DNA from: Pseudonocardia terrae
GTDB taxonomy: Bacteria > Actinomycetota > Actinomycetes > Mycobacteriales > Pseudonocardiaceae
Direction of reading: 5' to 3'
Assembly: GCF_021343995.1 (NCBI RefSeq)
Contig: NZ_JAJTTE010000063.1
Location: forward strand, 1-40,881
DNA length: 40,881 nt
Below are positions 1-9,300 of this stretch, in pieces (position 1 is the stretch's first letter; each line of letters opens with the position of its first letter). The notes under the pieces were generated by a model, which worked only from the letters and a program-made list of their open reading frames with translations, did no database searches and was not told the origin of the DNA. The position numbers were made by a program, and so were the translations under genes.

Positions 1-1
1 C

Positions 2-39
2 GAAGCGGTGCCCACGACGACGGTCCTGGGCACCGCTTC
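2..39. terminator. Strong hairpin at the window edge, probable terminator
   Basis: A perfect 13-bp inverted repeat, GAAGCGGTGCCCA at 2-14 and its complement at 27-39, encloses a 12-nt loop. It lies just outside the left end of the IS630 element and probably ends transcription from a gene beyond the window. No T-run follows, so it would be a GC-rich stem without the classical tail. Confidence 0.5.
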
Positions 40-71
40 ACCCTGCCCCTTGACAAGACGGACTACATATC

Positions 72-1345
72 AGTGCGTTGACCACATAGGTTCACCGGCT
101 TTGATCATGCGGCGGTGCTGGGTCGGCCCCAGCGCTGCTGACGTTCGCTGCGGACGCGGGCGCGTTCACGTCGTTGGGCGGCGAGGACGTCGGGGTGGCG
201 GGCGTTGGCGTTGCGCCAGCGCAGGTAGTAGTCCTGCAGCCGCCGTGCCAGAGCGGTGTGGTTGGGGTGGTTCGACGCGCTCATCGTGAAGGTGCGCAGC
301 GGCCCGAACTGGGCCTCGATCGAGTTGGCCCAGGAAGCGTAGGTCGGGGTGAAGCACAGCTCGACCTTGTGCCGGGCCGCCCACGCCCGGATCTTCGGTG
401 TCTTGTTCGCCGAGAGGTTGTCCAGGATGACGTAGACCGGGGCGCCGTCGGGGCGGGTGGCGCGGATCGACTTGAGCGCGGCGAGGGTGTGGTCGCCGCC
501 TTTGCGGCGTCGCGTCACACCCCAGAGTTGGTCGTCGCCGAGGCTGTAGCAGCCGTGGAAGTAGCGAATCCCGTGCGTGCGGGTGTAGGTCGCGGGCAGC
601 CGCGTCGGTTTCGTCTCCGGTGCCCACGTGGAGCCGTGGCAGGGGCGGATCGACAGCGGCCCGAACTGGTCGAACGCGAAGCAGCGGCCCGGGAACCGGC
701 TGGTCACCTCCTCGATCCGGTCGAGCTTGGCGTCCTTGTCCGGGTCGGTGGACTCTTTCCAGGTGCGGGTTCGCTGGAACGAGATCCCGGCGGCGCGCAG
801 CACGGTCCGGAGTCGTTCGCGGCTGATCACGATCCGGTGTTCGTGGCAGCGGGCCAGGTGAGCGGCGAGTTTGCGGATGCTCCACCGGGTGAACGGCAGG
901 TCCAGCTTGTCCGGGCGGGTGGTGGCCGTCGTGACGAGGAACGCGATATCGGTGTCACTGATGCGGCGGGGACGGCCTCCCGCCCACCGAGGGTCCAGCG
1001 CGGCCAGCCCTCGCTCGTTGAATGCGTGGATCACATCGCGCACGGTGTCCTCGTCGGCGGCGACCAGGCGGGCGATCGCCGGCACCGGGGTCCCCGACGA
1101 CGACGCCATGATGATCGACGCCCGGCGGACCCGGATCGGGTTCCCCCGTCCGCGGCGCACGATCTGAGTCAGCCGCCGCCCCTCCTCCTCGGTCAACCGT
1201 CGTGCTCTGACCGGTCCTGCCATCCCGAAGCCCCACTTCCGCCGCCGACTTCATCTCAGCGCCGAGAGTGGGAGTTCCCGACCCGCTCGCCAGGGCCATC
1301 ACCCGGCGTGTCGCCAACCCGGTGAACGTTCGTGGTCAACGCACT
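72..1345 (-). mobile_element. Complete IS630-family insertion sequence
   Basis: A single transposase gene is enclosed by terminal inverted repeats at 72-98 and 1319-1345. The outer 14 bases (AGTGCGTTGACCAC) and inner 9 bases (GTTCACCGG) match exactly, with three mismatches over 27 bp. The element is about 1.27 kb, normal for the family. IS630 elements duplicate a TA dinucleotide on insertion; I cannot pick out a clean TA copy directly beside both repeats, so the exact ends may be off by a few bases. With both ends and an intact DDE transposase it may still be mobile. Confidence 0.85.
105..1223 (-). CDS. IS630-family DDE transposase
   Basis: 372-residue transposase that would cut and join the ends of the surrounding element. 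The N-terminal part (about 1-90) carries a helix-turn-helix of the kind that binds the terminal repeats, followed by the linker WAGGRPRRIS. The RNase H-fold catalytic triad is visible as Asp185 (CFAFDQFG), Asp268 (VYVILDNLSANK) and Glu303 (WANSIEAQFG). The Asp-to-Glu distance leaves 34 residues between, the D34E spacing typical of IS630 and Tc1/mariner enzymes. The reading frame is complete and in the usual size range. The ATG at 1223 begins the conserved N-terminus, and the gene fills the space between the two terminal repeats. Confidence 0.93.
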   Translation of the reverse strand: MAGPVRARRLTEEEGRRLTQIVRRGRGNPIRVRRASIIMASSSGTPVPAIARLVAADEDTVRDVIHAFNERGLAALDPRWAGGRPRRISDTDIAFLVTTATTRPDKLDLPFTRWSIRKLAAHLARCHEHRIVISRERLRTVLRAAGISFQRTRTWKESTDPDKDAKLDRIEEVTSRFPGRCFAFDQFGPLSIRPCHGSTWAPETKPTRLPATYTRTHGIRYFHGCYSLGDDQLWGVTRRRKGGDHTLAALKSIRATRPDGAPVYVILDNLSANKTPKIRAWAARHKVELCFTPTYASWANSIEAQFGPLRTFTMSASNHPNHTALARRLQDYYLRWRNANARHPDVLAAQRRERARVRSERQQRWGRPSTAA

Positions 1346-1805
1346 AGCCCTTCCGTCGACACGCGGGCGAGGCTCGCGGAACGAGAGACCAAGCTCGGCC
1401 TGATCCGTGGCAGCGGAATGTCGGTCCTCGAGTGAGTCGACTTGCGCAGACGAGAGACTGCGAAGCAACGTTCAACCGTGCCACACAGACACCTCAGACT
1501 CTTCTAAGTGATGCACATCACACCTAGATCCCTCATCGAAAGACCTCCAAGATCACCGAGTCGGGGCCCAATTCGGCGACGGATCGCGCCCGACTGCGCC
1601 TCTGTGTCTCCGGCACCAGTCCGCTGAGTTCATCGAGAAGGCGCCCGGCAATACGTAGATCTGCGTATTGTCGCCATGCAGGCGGTCAGGCTCATAGGCC
1701 TTTGTATGTTGGCGCACAGGTCCGAAATATCGCCTCGACAGGCGACGGCGCTGGCTGTCACAATCCTTGTAGTCTTCCGGGCGCGGGATCTGTGACAACG
1801 CGCCT
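1346..1805. other. Intergenic stretch between IS630 and the S8 operon
   Basis: I see no convincing gene here. Open frames on either strand are short, have poor codon use and lack ribosome binding sites. The one clear structure is the near-palindrome at 1649-1670. A weak promoter-like pair, TTGTCG at 1668-1673 and TCATAG at 1692-1697 with an 18-nt spacer, begins inside that palindrome. That is the arrangement expected of an operator overlapping a -35 box, but the boxes are too poor to assert. Confidence 0.5.
1649..1670. promoter_or_regulatory. Near-palindromic motif upstream of S8 peptidase (candidate operator)
   Basis: A 22-bp sequence with core ATACGTAGATCTGCGTAT is a perfect palindrome except for one base pair. 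It lies about 160 bp before the S8 peptidase start. Two close relatives occur at 32246-32267 and 33100-33121, and a weaker one at 9806-9827, all between genes. A dimeric repressor or activator site is the simplest reading. No regulator gene is present in the window to pair with it. Confidence 0.55.
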
Positions 1806-1832
1806 GTGGAACTCGCTGCGAACAGGACCTCT

Positions 1833-3479
1833 ATGGACGAGTCGTCCCCCCGATACCGCTCGCCGATCGTGGGTGACCTGCACTTGCCTCCGACCGGCGT
1901 TACGGGCACGCCGACGGTGGATCCGGTCGCGCCCGTGCCGATGCTCATCGAGCTGAACGTGCGCTTTCCGGGTGGTCTGCTCGCGGTTCGGCGTGCGTTC
2001 CACGCGCTCTGGGCAGGGTTCGCCGACCGCGCGGGTGGATCGTGGCCGAATCCTGACCCGATGCTTGACTCCGGGCTGCCGGAGACGCCCCAGGGCCTTG
2101 CCTACATCACGCCCAAGCTGTACCAGTGCGTCCTGTCGCGGATGGTGCTTCGCGACCTCGTGGAGGAGGATATGCGGCTCGCCGACGGCAGCGGGCGGCC
2201 ACCGACGATCTTCCGGGTGTGGCCGGACTACACCCTCGACGCCCAGATCGACCGGTCGGCGCCGACGGTCAAGGCGGACGCTGCCTGGCGGTCCTACGCG
2301 GCGCTCGGGCACGGGATCGTGTGGGCGGTTGTCGACAGCGGGATCGACTCCTGCCATCCGCACTTCTTCGGTTTGGAGCTCGCGAAGGAGGGTCGGGGGG
2401 ACGCGGTGGCGCATGGGGCGACGAGTGCGCTGCATCGGGACTTCAGCCATCTGGTCAACCCGGCCGACCCGGCGCGGCCCCTCGTTCCCGCGGCCGGCCT
2501 AGCGCCGGCCGGGGTGCCGGCAGTACCGGTCGTGCCGACGGCGCTGGTCGACGAGAGCGGGCACGGCACGCACGTCGCTGGGATCATTGCGGGCTGCAGC
2601 CCCACCGGTGCGCACCCGCGCGTCGCGCAGTCTCAGGAGGCCACCGACGGTGGGTTCGTCCCGAGGGTGCGGCACGGCACCTTGTCCGGGATGGCCCCTG
2701 CGTGCGAGCTGGTGAGCCTGAAGGTGATGCGGTTGAGCCGCCAGGGGACATGGGTGACGTCGTCGGCCGCGGTGATCCGGGCACTCACCTACCTGCGCAC
2801 GGAGGTCAATGTCGATCCCGCGCTGCTGCGCGTACACGGGGTCAACCTGAGCCTGGGCTGCGAGTGGTATCCCGACCAGTACGCCGCCGGTCAGTCACCG
2901 CTGTGTCAGGCGGTGAACCAGCTCGTCGCGTCCGGAGTTGTCGTCGTGATCTCGGCTGGCAATTACGGCGCCCGCTCGACCAGCAACGACGCGGCCAGCC
3001 CCTCTGCCGTCCTCGGCTCGATCACCGAACCGGCCCACGCCCAGGACTGCATCGCGGTCGGATCGACGCATCGCGATGCCCCGCACGCCTTCGGGGTGAC
3101 CTGGACCTCGGGCAAGGGCCCGACGCTCGACGGGCGGACGAAGCCGGATGTCGTCGCGCCGGGCGAGTGGATCTGCTCAGCCGCGACCGGGGAGGTCCGG
3201 GCCAAGGCCGGCCTCGACTCGCCCGACACGCCGCTGCCCGCCGACGACGGGGCTCGGCAGGACCAGCTGCTGACCTACGCCGAGCAGTCGGGGACGTCGA
3301 TGGCCGCCCCGCACGTGTCCGGGGTGATCGCGGCGTTCCTCTCCGCGCGCCCCGAGTTCATCGGCAGACCCCGGCAGGTCAAGGAGATGCTCACCGGCAA
3401 CGCCACCGATCTCGGGCGCGAGCGGTACGCCCAGGGGGCCGGGCTGGTCGACCTGATGCGGATGCTCGCCAACGTGTGA
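1833..3479 (+). CDS. Subtilisin-like (S8 family) serine peptidase
   Basis: Serine endopeptidase of 548 residues. The catalytic triad is complete: Asp168 in VVDSGID, His244 in DESGHGTHVAGI and Ser489 in SGTSMAAPHVSG. The oxyanion-hole region VVISAGN is also present. About 160 residues precede the catalytic domain. They contain no signal peptide or membrane helix, so the enzyme is probably cytoplasmic, unlike most subtilisins. An in-frame GTG lies at 1806, but I chose ATG at 1833 because AGGA sits five bases before it. The next gene follows after 18 bases, so the two form an operon. The candidate operator at 1649-1670 lies upstream. Substrates are unknown. In this context it could mature or degrade other locus products. 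Confidence 0.93.
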   Translation: MDESSPRYRSPIVGDLHLPPTGVTGTPTVDPVAPVPMLIELNVRFPGGLLAVRRAFHALWAGFADRAGGSWPNPDPMLDSGLPETPQGLAYITPKLYQCVLSRMVLRDLVEEDMRLADGSGRPPTIFRVWPDYTLDAQIDRSAPTVKADAAWRSYAALGHGIVWAVVDSGIDSCHPHFFGLELAKEGRGDAVAHGATSALHRDFSHLVNPADPARPLVPAAGLAPAGVPAVPVVPTALVDESGHGTHVAGIIAGCSPTGAHPRVAQSQEATDGGFVPRVRHGTLSGMAPACELVSLKVMRLSRQGTWVTSSAAVIRALTYLRTEVNVDPALLRVHGVNLSLGCEWYPDQYAAGQSPLCQAVNQLVASGVVVVISAGNYGARSTSNDAASPSAVLGSITEPAHAQDCIAVGSTHRDAPHAFGVTWTSGKGPTLDGRTKPDVVAPGEWICSAATGEVRAKAGLDSPDTPLPADDGARQDQLLTYAEQSGTSMAAPHVSGVIAAFLSARPEFIGRPRQVKEMLTGNATDLGRERYAQGAGLVDLMRMLANV

Positions 3480-3497
3480 ACGAAAGGAACGGCCGCG

Positions 3498-4859
3498 ATG
3501 GCCTCACTGCCGACCGGAGAGCCGGTCTGGGACCTGAAGTTCGACGAGAAGGGCGGGATCGCGCCCGCCGACCGGAACGGCTTCCTCGACGAGGTGGCCG
3601 CCTCCGGGGTGGCGGACCTCTTTCTGATCAGCCACGGCTGGGGCACGGCCGAGCAGAGCGCACGTGACCTCTACGACCACCTGTTCCCGGTCATCCGTGA
3701 CGCCGCCGGTGCGCTGCCGGCCCTCGGGCCGGTGGGCTTCGGCGGCATCTACTGGCCGTCGTTGTGGTTCCCTGACACCCCCGCCACGCCGCCTGCCGCA
3801 GCCGGCTCGATCCAGTCCGGCACCGACGAGCTCCTCGACGGTAGCGCCGGGACGGCCGCGGTCAGCGGGGCCGAGATCGCGGCCTCGCTCCGGAGCGGCT
3901 ACGCCGACCCGGCCCAGCGCGACATTGTCGACCGGATTGGGGCGCTGATCGATGAGTGTGCCGCCCTGGGTCCCGACCAGCCCGATGCGGCCAAGGAGAA
4001 GCGGCTCGACGAGCTCAGCGCCCTGATCGCCGCGCTCACCCCACCGGAACCGGACACCCCGCAGTTCGAAGACTCCGGCGAGACCGCGCTGCTGCAGACC
4101 GACAACCCGCGGCGGGACTACGTGGCGACCGCGGAGGTCTTCGGCAGCGTCCCGCCGGCCGGCTCGACTCAGGGCGTCACCGATTGGTTCGGCAAAGCGG
4201 TGAACGGCGCCAAGGACGCCGTCCGGGTGCTGTCCTACAGCACCATGAAGGCCCGCGCCGGGGACATCGGACGGTCGGGGCTGGGCCCGCTGCTCGCCGA
4301 CCTGCACCACCGGTCGCCCCAGCTGCGGGTGCACCTGGTCGGCCACAGCTTCGGGGCGCGGCTGGTGTCGTTCGCTCTCGCCGGCCTCGCCGCGCCCACC
4401 GACAGCCCGATCGCCTCGATCGTGCTGCTTCAGGGTGCGTTCTCGCACTGGTCGTTCGGTGGGGCGCAGCAGAATCCGTGGGTCCGGCGCGGAGCCCTGC
4501 ATGGCCTCGCCGACCGGGTCAATGGGCCGCTCGTCGCCACCTTCAGTTCCTTCGACTGGGCCGTCTGCCGGTGGTATCCCAAGGCCTCGTTCCTCGCCCA
4601 ACAGGATGTCGAGGCGGAGGTCGCGGACCGTTGGGGAGGCATGGGATCCGACGGGTTCCAGGCGGTCGGGGCACAAGCCCGGACCATGCCCGAGGCTGGT
4701 GGCACCGACTACGGCTTCGCCGCGGGGTCGTTCTACGCCGTCGACGGTGTCGACGTCATCAACAACACCGACCACGAACCCTTCGCCGGCGCACACTCCG
4801 ATATCCGCAAACCCGCCATCGGGCAACTCGTCGCGAGTGCGGCCGCGGCGCACACGTGA
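3498..4859 (+). CDS. Alpha/beta hydrolase, lipase/esterase-like
   Basis: 453-residue protein with an alpha/beta-hydrolase signature. The nucleophile elbow is VGHSFG with Ser284, and HGW at 46-48 near the first strand probably shapes the oxyanion hole. By position and pattern Asp353 (SSFDWAV) and His433 (GAHSDI) complete the triad. A helical insertion of about 200 residues separates the N-terminal strand from the elbow. No signal peptide is seen. The ribosome binding site AAAGGAA is well placed before ATG at 3498. It is cotranscribed with the S8 peptidase 18 bases upstream. The substrate cannot be read from sequence: a lipid ester, amide or peptide are all possible. A lipid substrate would fit the membrane theme of the locus. 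Confidence 0.82.
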   Translation: MASLPTGEPVWDLKFDEKGGIAPADRNGFLDEVAASGVADLFLISHGWGTAEQSARDLYDHLFPVIRDAAGALPALGPVGFGGIYWPSLWFPDTPATPPAAAGSIQSGTDELLDGSAGTAAVSGAEIAASLRSGYADPAQRDIVDRIGALIDECAALGPDQPDAAKEKRLDELSALIAALTPPEPDTPQFEDSGETALLQTDNPRRDYVATAEVFGSVPPAGSTQGVTDWFGKAVNGAKDAVRVLSYSTMKARAGDIGRSGLGPLLADLHHRSPQLRVHLVGHSFGARLVSFALAGLAAPTDSPIASIVLLQGAFSHWSFGGAQQNPWVRRGALHGLADRVNGPLVATFSSFDWAVCRWYPKASFLAQQDVEAEVADRWGGMGSDGFQAVGAQARTMPEAGGTDYGFAAGSFYAVDGVDVINNTDHEPFAGAHSDIRKPAIGQLVASAAAAHT

Positions 4860-5180
4860 TCTGATGGACCGGCTCTCGAGGGTGGTCAGCCCACGGGGAC
4901 GGCCGTGGCCGGTGCGCTGCTGCAGTGGGATTGGCACGTAGCACCGCGACGCCACTGACGCGCCCGTCGACCGACGAATGGCACCTCTTGTTGGCGCCGC
5001 GCAGGCCCCCGGCGACAACCGCCGCGAAAATCCCACCTTGGGCTGGCAGAGCCTCTAAAGCGATCGATCATGGCGTCAGTGACCACGATCCAACCGCGCA
5101 GCAGGCGCTTCCGCGCATCTCTCGATATCGTGATAGATCCAAGATTGGAAGCTTTCAGTGGCCGAGGAAGGAGAATTCTG
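4860..5180. other. Intergenic stretch after the hydrolase
   Basis: No gene is supported. A short imperfect stem (CCACGG at 4891-4896 with CCGTGG at 4903-4908) lies just after the hydrolase stop and might slow polymerase, but it is too weak to call a terminator. The end of the stretch carries the strong ribosome binding site (GAAGGAGAATTCTG) of the decayed gene that starts at 5181. Confidence 0.4.
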
Positions 5181-5691
5181 ATGGACAATGATCTCGACCA
5201 GGGTGGCGCCGCGCAAGGTGGCGGCGCACTCCAACCCGTGGTGGCACTCCAGCCGGCACCGGCACCCCGGCTACAAGCGCTACCCCGACCACGAGCGCGC
5301 CTCCCAAAGCGAGCGGAGCCCCGGTGGCGACCGCTAGGCCAACAATAACGAGGACATTCGTCGGGCATGATCCCTCGGGTTGGATTCGGCCCGGGTATAC
5401 CGCATTGTCGTGTCCGTGGTGGCAGTCAGCATTCTCGGAATATTCATCTAGGCCATTCTGAAGCTGAATGTTATACCAGCCACTCCGGCCGCGAATGGAG
5501 CCTCTGGTACTCCGGTGATGGCCGATCCGAACGCGCCGACTATCGCCGCTCTCGCCAGCGCTGCGTTGGCCTCCCTGACGTCATTGACCGCTGCGTATTT
5601 CGAGGTCAAGGCGGCGAGTGAACAGAGCACCCAAGCGTCGTCTGCCACGGCCTAGGCGCTCAACGTGCTTGGCAACACGACCAATCCCTAG
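5181..5691 (+). pseudogene. Decayed small membrane-protein gene
   Basis: An ATG at 5181 with an excellent AAGGAG site opens a reading frame (MDNDLDQGGAAQGGGALQP) that soon loses sense. Stitching three frames gives a plausible protein: the acidic/Gln start, a Pro/Thr-rich linker (TPATSATPTTSAPPKASG, about 5264-5320), then a helix YRIVVSVVAVSILGIFI (from about 5398), an in-frame TAG, and a tail ending in ALASLTSLTAAYFEVKAASE. A second TAG at 5653 is followed by a short in-frame extension to TAG at 5689. At least two frameshifts and one or two nonsense codons are needed. The likely ancestor was a two-helix membrane protein of about 160 residues. The function is unknown. The stitched product is my reconstruction. 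Confidence 0.5.
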
Positions 5692-5894
5692 GCAATCGTC
5701 GGTCGCTAGGGGTCGGCAGTCGTCTGGGGTTTCAGGTGGTGGCTGACGGGCTAACTGAACGCTTTGGGGCTAACCCGGGGCTTTCATCGCGGTTCACCGA
5801 GTGGGGCGTGTCAGTAGGCTAGAGGGTGCTGCTGACCAGGGAGAATAGGGATTGCTGAAGTCTCTATCGTCCCAAGAGCAGGAGCACCCTCCAG
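5692..5894. other. Short gap before the IS1380 relic
   Basis: No gene is seen. An imperfect inverted repeat (GAGGGTGCT near 5822 with AGCACCCTC near 5884) sits immediately before the relic and may be part of the original IS1380 leader or terminal region. Confidence 0.3.
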
Positions 5895-6335
5895 GTGAAG
5901 AAGGTTATAGGGTTCTACCCGTGCCCGGACATCGACACGGCCGGACGGCGGTGGTCTCGCACACGGAGACGCTGCTGTTGACCGAGACGATCGGGAAGGT
6001 CGGGCTGGACCGGGCGCTGTCGGGCGGTGTTGGAGCCGTGGCGGCCGCGGTTCGCGGTGCACGACCCGACGAAGATCCTGCTCGACCTCGCCCTCGGCCT
6101 GGCGGCGGGCGGGGACTGTCTGGCCGATATCGCGCTGTTGCGCGCCGAACCCGCCCTGTTCGGTCCGGCCGCCTCGGACCCGACCGTGTCACGCACGATC
6201 GACCGCCTCGCCGCCGACGCCACCACCGTCTTGGCGGCGATCGACACCGCCCGCGCCGAAGCCGAATCCGCCGCGTTCTATAAGGCCGATAAGGCCCCCC
6301 AAAAGCGGCGCAACGTCGTCGAATGTGGCTTCTGA
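5895..6335 (+). mobile_element. IS1380-family transposase relic with an IS5-like tail
   Basis: The 5-prime third of an IS1380-type transposase is spread over frames: VKKVIGFYPCPDID (from GTG at 5895), then TLLLTETIGKVGLDRALS, then FAVHDPTKILLDLALGL followed by DCLADIALLRAEPALFG and SDPTVSRTIDRLAADA. At least two frameshifts separate these blocks. Homology stops near 6285, where a full transposase would continue for roughly 300 residues. The last codons read RRNVVECGF before a TGA at 6333. That resembles the RRNVVERCF motif near the C-terminus of IS5-group transposases, so a scrap of a second element may be joined here. The tail assignment rests on nine residues and is tentative. The whole stretch is dead DNA. 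Confidence 0.75.
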
Positions 6336-6354
6336 GCGGCGCCGTAGACGTCCT

Positions 6355-9300
6355 TCACAGCCCAATCACGACGAATGGAGCCCAATACCGGGGATGCTCG
6401 AACGGACGGGTGTCGGGTTTGCCGACGATCGCACGCAGTGTCGCCACCAGTCCGCGCTCACTGCTAACGACTCCGTCGGGAGTGTCCGCGGCGTGGCCCT
6501 CGATCCGGTCGGCTATGCGATCCAGCTCTCGGCTCGGGACGCTGCGCGTCCAGGCCTGAGCATCGCGAAGGGCGACTGCCGGCGCGCCGGGGCGGGCCGG
6601 GCACTCGCCCTCCAGCTCACGTAATCGTTCGTAGAACCGACTCATAAGTACGGTGGTTGCCACATCATCGACTGGCCACAGGCTGGCCACGGTGGCCGCT
6701 GCGCCGGCGGTGATCATCGCGTTTGGCAGCCCGATGACCTCGTTTGTCGATCCGAAAATGCCGATCTGACCGGACTCACAGGCCGAGGCGACCACCAGCC
6801 GGCACATCGTCAGCTGCCGCTCGGACAGCTCCCGTACAGTGACTGGCCCGTCGGCGAGCCCAAGAGTCGATCCCAGCGGATCACCGAGATTGTTCGTGCC
6901 GTGGCAGGCCAGGTGAATGTGCGTGGCCGTGATCGCGTGGTCGAGCACAAAGCTGCGGGTTGCGGCCGCCCCATACGCGACTGTCGTAGCTTGGCCGAAT
7001 CCGCGCCCGACGGCCCAGAGCTCGGCCCGGGCACCGGGCAGCGGACGGGCCTCCTCCGCATCCGCTATCCCCACAAAGTGCGCCGGAGCGGACCCGATGC
7101 GCTGCAGCCGCCGCCGGCAGGCCGTCAACACACCCCCGGACGGTGCCACGGTCACCGCGGCGACGTCGGCCAGGCGCTTCCCCGCCGGGTCATCGGGCAC
7201 GAGCAGGGCCGTGCCAAGGGGGAGCGCACCAACGATTCCAGCGGGGACAATCGCCACCTCCGTCGCGCCTATCCCGCCTAGCCGCTCCGCGAGCGCGGAG
7301 CCGAACATCATGCCCAACAGTCGGCCGATGCGGTCGAGCGCCGCGTCGCGGCGCGCGTCACTGCCCAGCAGGCCGCCCACCTCGTCGCCGAACTGGAGAA
7401 GGCAGGCGACGAGATCGGCGCTGGTGACCGAACTGATGGAGACGATCTCGACGGCCGGGGGCGTGGATCCGGGCACCGCCAGGAGACATACCGAGCCCGC
7501 CGGGGTGGACACGAGGTGAACCAGGGGGCGGCCGGCTTCCGACTCGGACACGACCTCGTCCAGCGAGGCGTGCCGGAGGAACCCCGACAGCCCGGGAAGC
7601 TCTCGGACCTGCGGGATCAGCTCGGCAAGCGCCGCAGGTCCTGGCGCGCCGGTCGCCGAGAGCAGCGCCCTGGTCACCTGGTGCGCGAGGTGGGGGTCTG
7701 TGGCGCTGAGGCGGTCCATGGCCGGTTCGTCCCGCATGACGGCTGCAGACAGCGTGCGCGCGCGCCCCTCCTCCAGGATCTGCACGGCTTCTGCAGGCCG
7801 GTCTGCAAGAGTCAAGCAGTAGGCCGCCCATTCGACGATCTTGTAGTAGTCAGCGAATTGCTTCTCAAACACAGAGCTCGACCTGCTGAGGACATAAAAG
7901 TCGTCGACCACCTCCATAGCGCCTAGGAACGCCGAGGCCGCCGCCGACCAGTCTCGCTGGCGAGCGGCAATAGTCCCGAGACTGGCAGAGACCGCGATTC
8001 GGGTCGACGGCACGTCATAGCCCGCGAGGTCCACCAGCGCCGCCTCCAGGTGTCCGCGGACCTCGGTGTCATTGGCGCCGAGCAGGCGCTCGATGTCGGC
8101 TAGGACGTGGCGTGTCATCGCGCTGTCCCCGCCGGAAGGCGTCAACTCCAATGCCTTTCCGGCGTACGTACGAGCCCTCTCAAGAGCTGCTTGTTCGTCG
8201 GGGCGCGGTGTGCGGTCGGCCTGACCCCCGACGGCCCAGCGCGGCGGCTCGTCGAGCCCAAAGACCGCCGGATTGAGCACCGCGAGATCCGCCAGTGTGA
8301 CGGCGAAGTCCGGTTGTATATCCTCGGCGTCCACACGCGCGTCCACACGGCGCCGCCGTCGGGCGATCGAGTCCTGAACCGCGTCCAGGATGGCGCCTGC
8401 CCGCACGCTGAATGCGCGTCCCGCCTGGAACTGCATGTCCAAGTCGAGAAACCCGGTCGCCGCCTGGTCAAGCAGGTCGTCCGCCTCTGCGAAAACTGGT
8501 ACCGGGTCCGTCTCGCGGGAGAGCCGGTTGGCCCGCTTGACGAGCGCGTGGCCGAGGTTGAAAGTGGAGTAGGCCCAGCCCAGCGGCTCCAAGTCCCGAG
8601 GCCGCAACTCTAATGCGCTGCGGCAGAGCGCGGCTGCATGCTCGGCATCGGCCAGCGGATCTCCTCCCTCCCGCTCCAGATACAGGATCGATAGGTTAGT
8701 GGAAATCATCGCCCACTGCTCGGGGTACTCGTCTCGAGAGAAGGACTGCAGGGCTTCCTCGCAGAGGGCGATGGCCTCCTCGGACCGGGCAACCGGCGTG
8801 CCAAGCGGGGAGCGAGCCAGCGCCAAGGCGAGGTCGCTGCTGGCGCCTGCCCGCTCGATCGTCCCCTCCGGCGCAAGATCGCGGGCCGCACGGAGATCGG
8901 CAACGGCCGCCGCGGCGTCCTCTTCGGTAAATAGCGAACCGCCATCAAGCCGCTCGGTCGCCCGCCGGGAATGCAATAACTGCTGCAGCTCAACCCGGCC
9001 CTGCTGAATGCAAAGTGTGATAGCGCGCTTGAAGTCGGCATTGCGCTCCGGGGTCAGCGGCCCAGGCGTTGCAAGCCGGGTCATCACCGCAAGAAATTCC
9101 GGCGCCATAACGTTCTCGATATACGTGGTCCTCATGCGAGCCAGATTATTCACGGCCTCGTCGACGGAAACGCCGTCTCGGAGGTCCTGGAACAGCGTTC
9201 GCTGGGAGTGGAAGAGGTGGCGGTCGAAGGGGTCTTCCGGATCCACCACAGCGAGATTGCAGTCGAGATAGTCCAGGAATTCGTCGGTTAGACTAATGGG

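Noticed and set aside
174..1325. Long plus-strand frame opposite the transposase.
   Set aside because: Antisense shadow of a clear DDE transposase; composition is Arg/Gly/Val-rich without motifs.
4891..4908. Short stem after the hydrolase operon as terminator.
   Set aside because: Only six base pairs and no T-run; similar stems are common in DNA of this composition.
5447..5655. In-frame TAG codons in the small membrane gene as pyrrolysine or programmed readthrough.
   Set aside because: At least two frameshifts occur in the same gene, so ordinary decay explains the stops; no pyrrolysine genes are visible.
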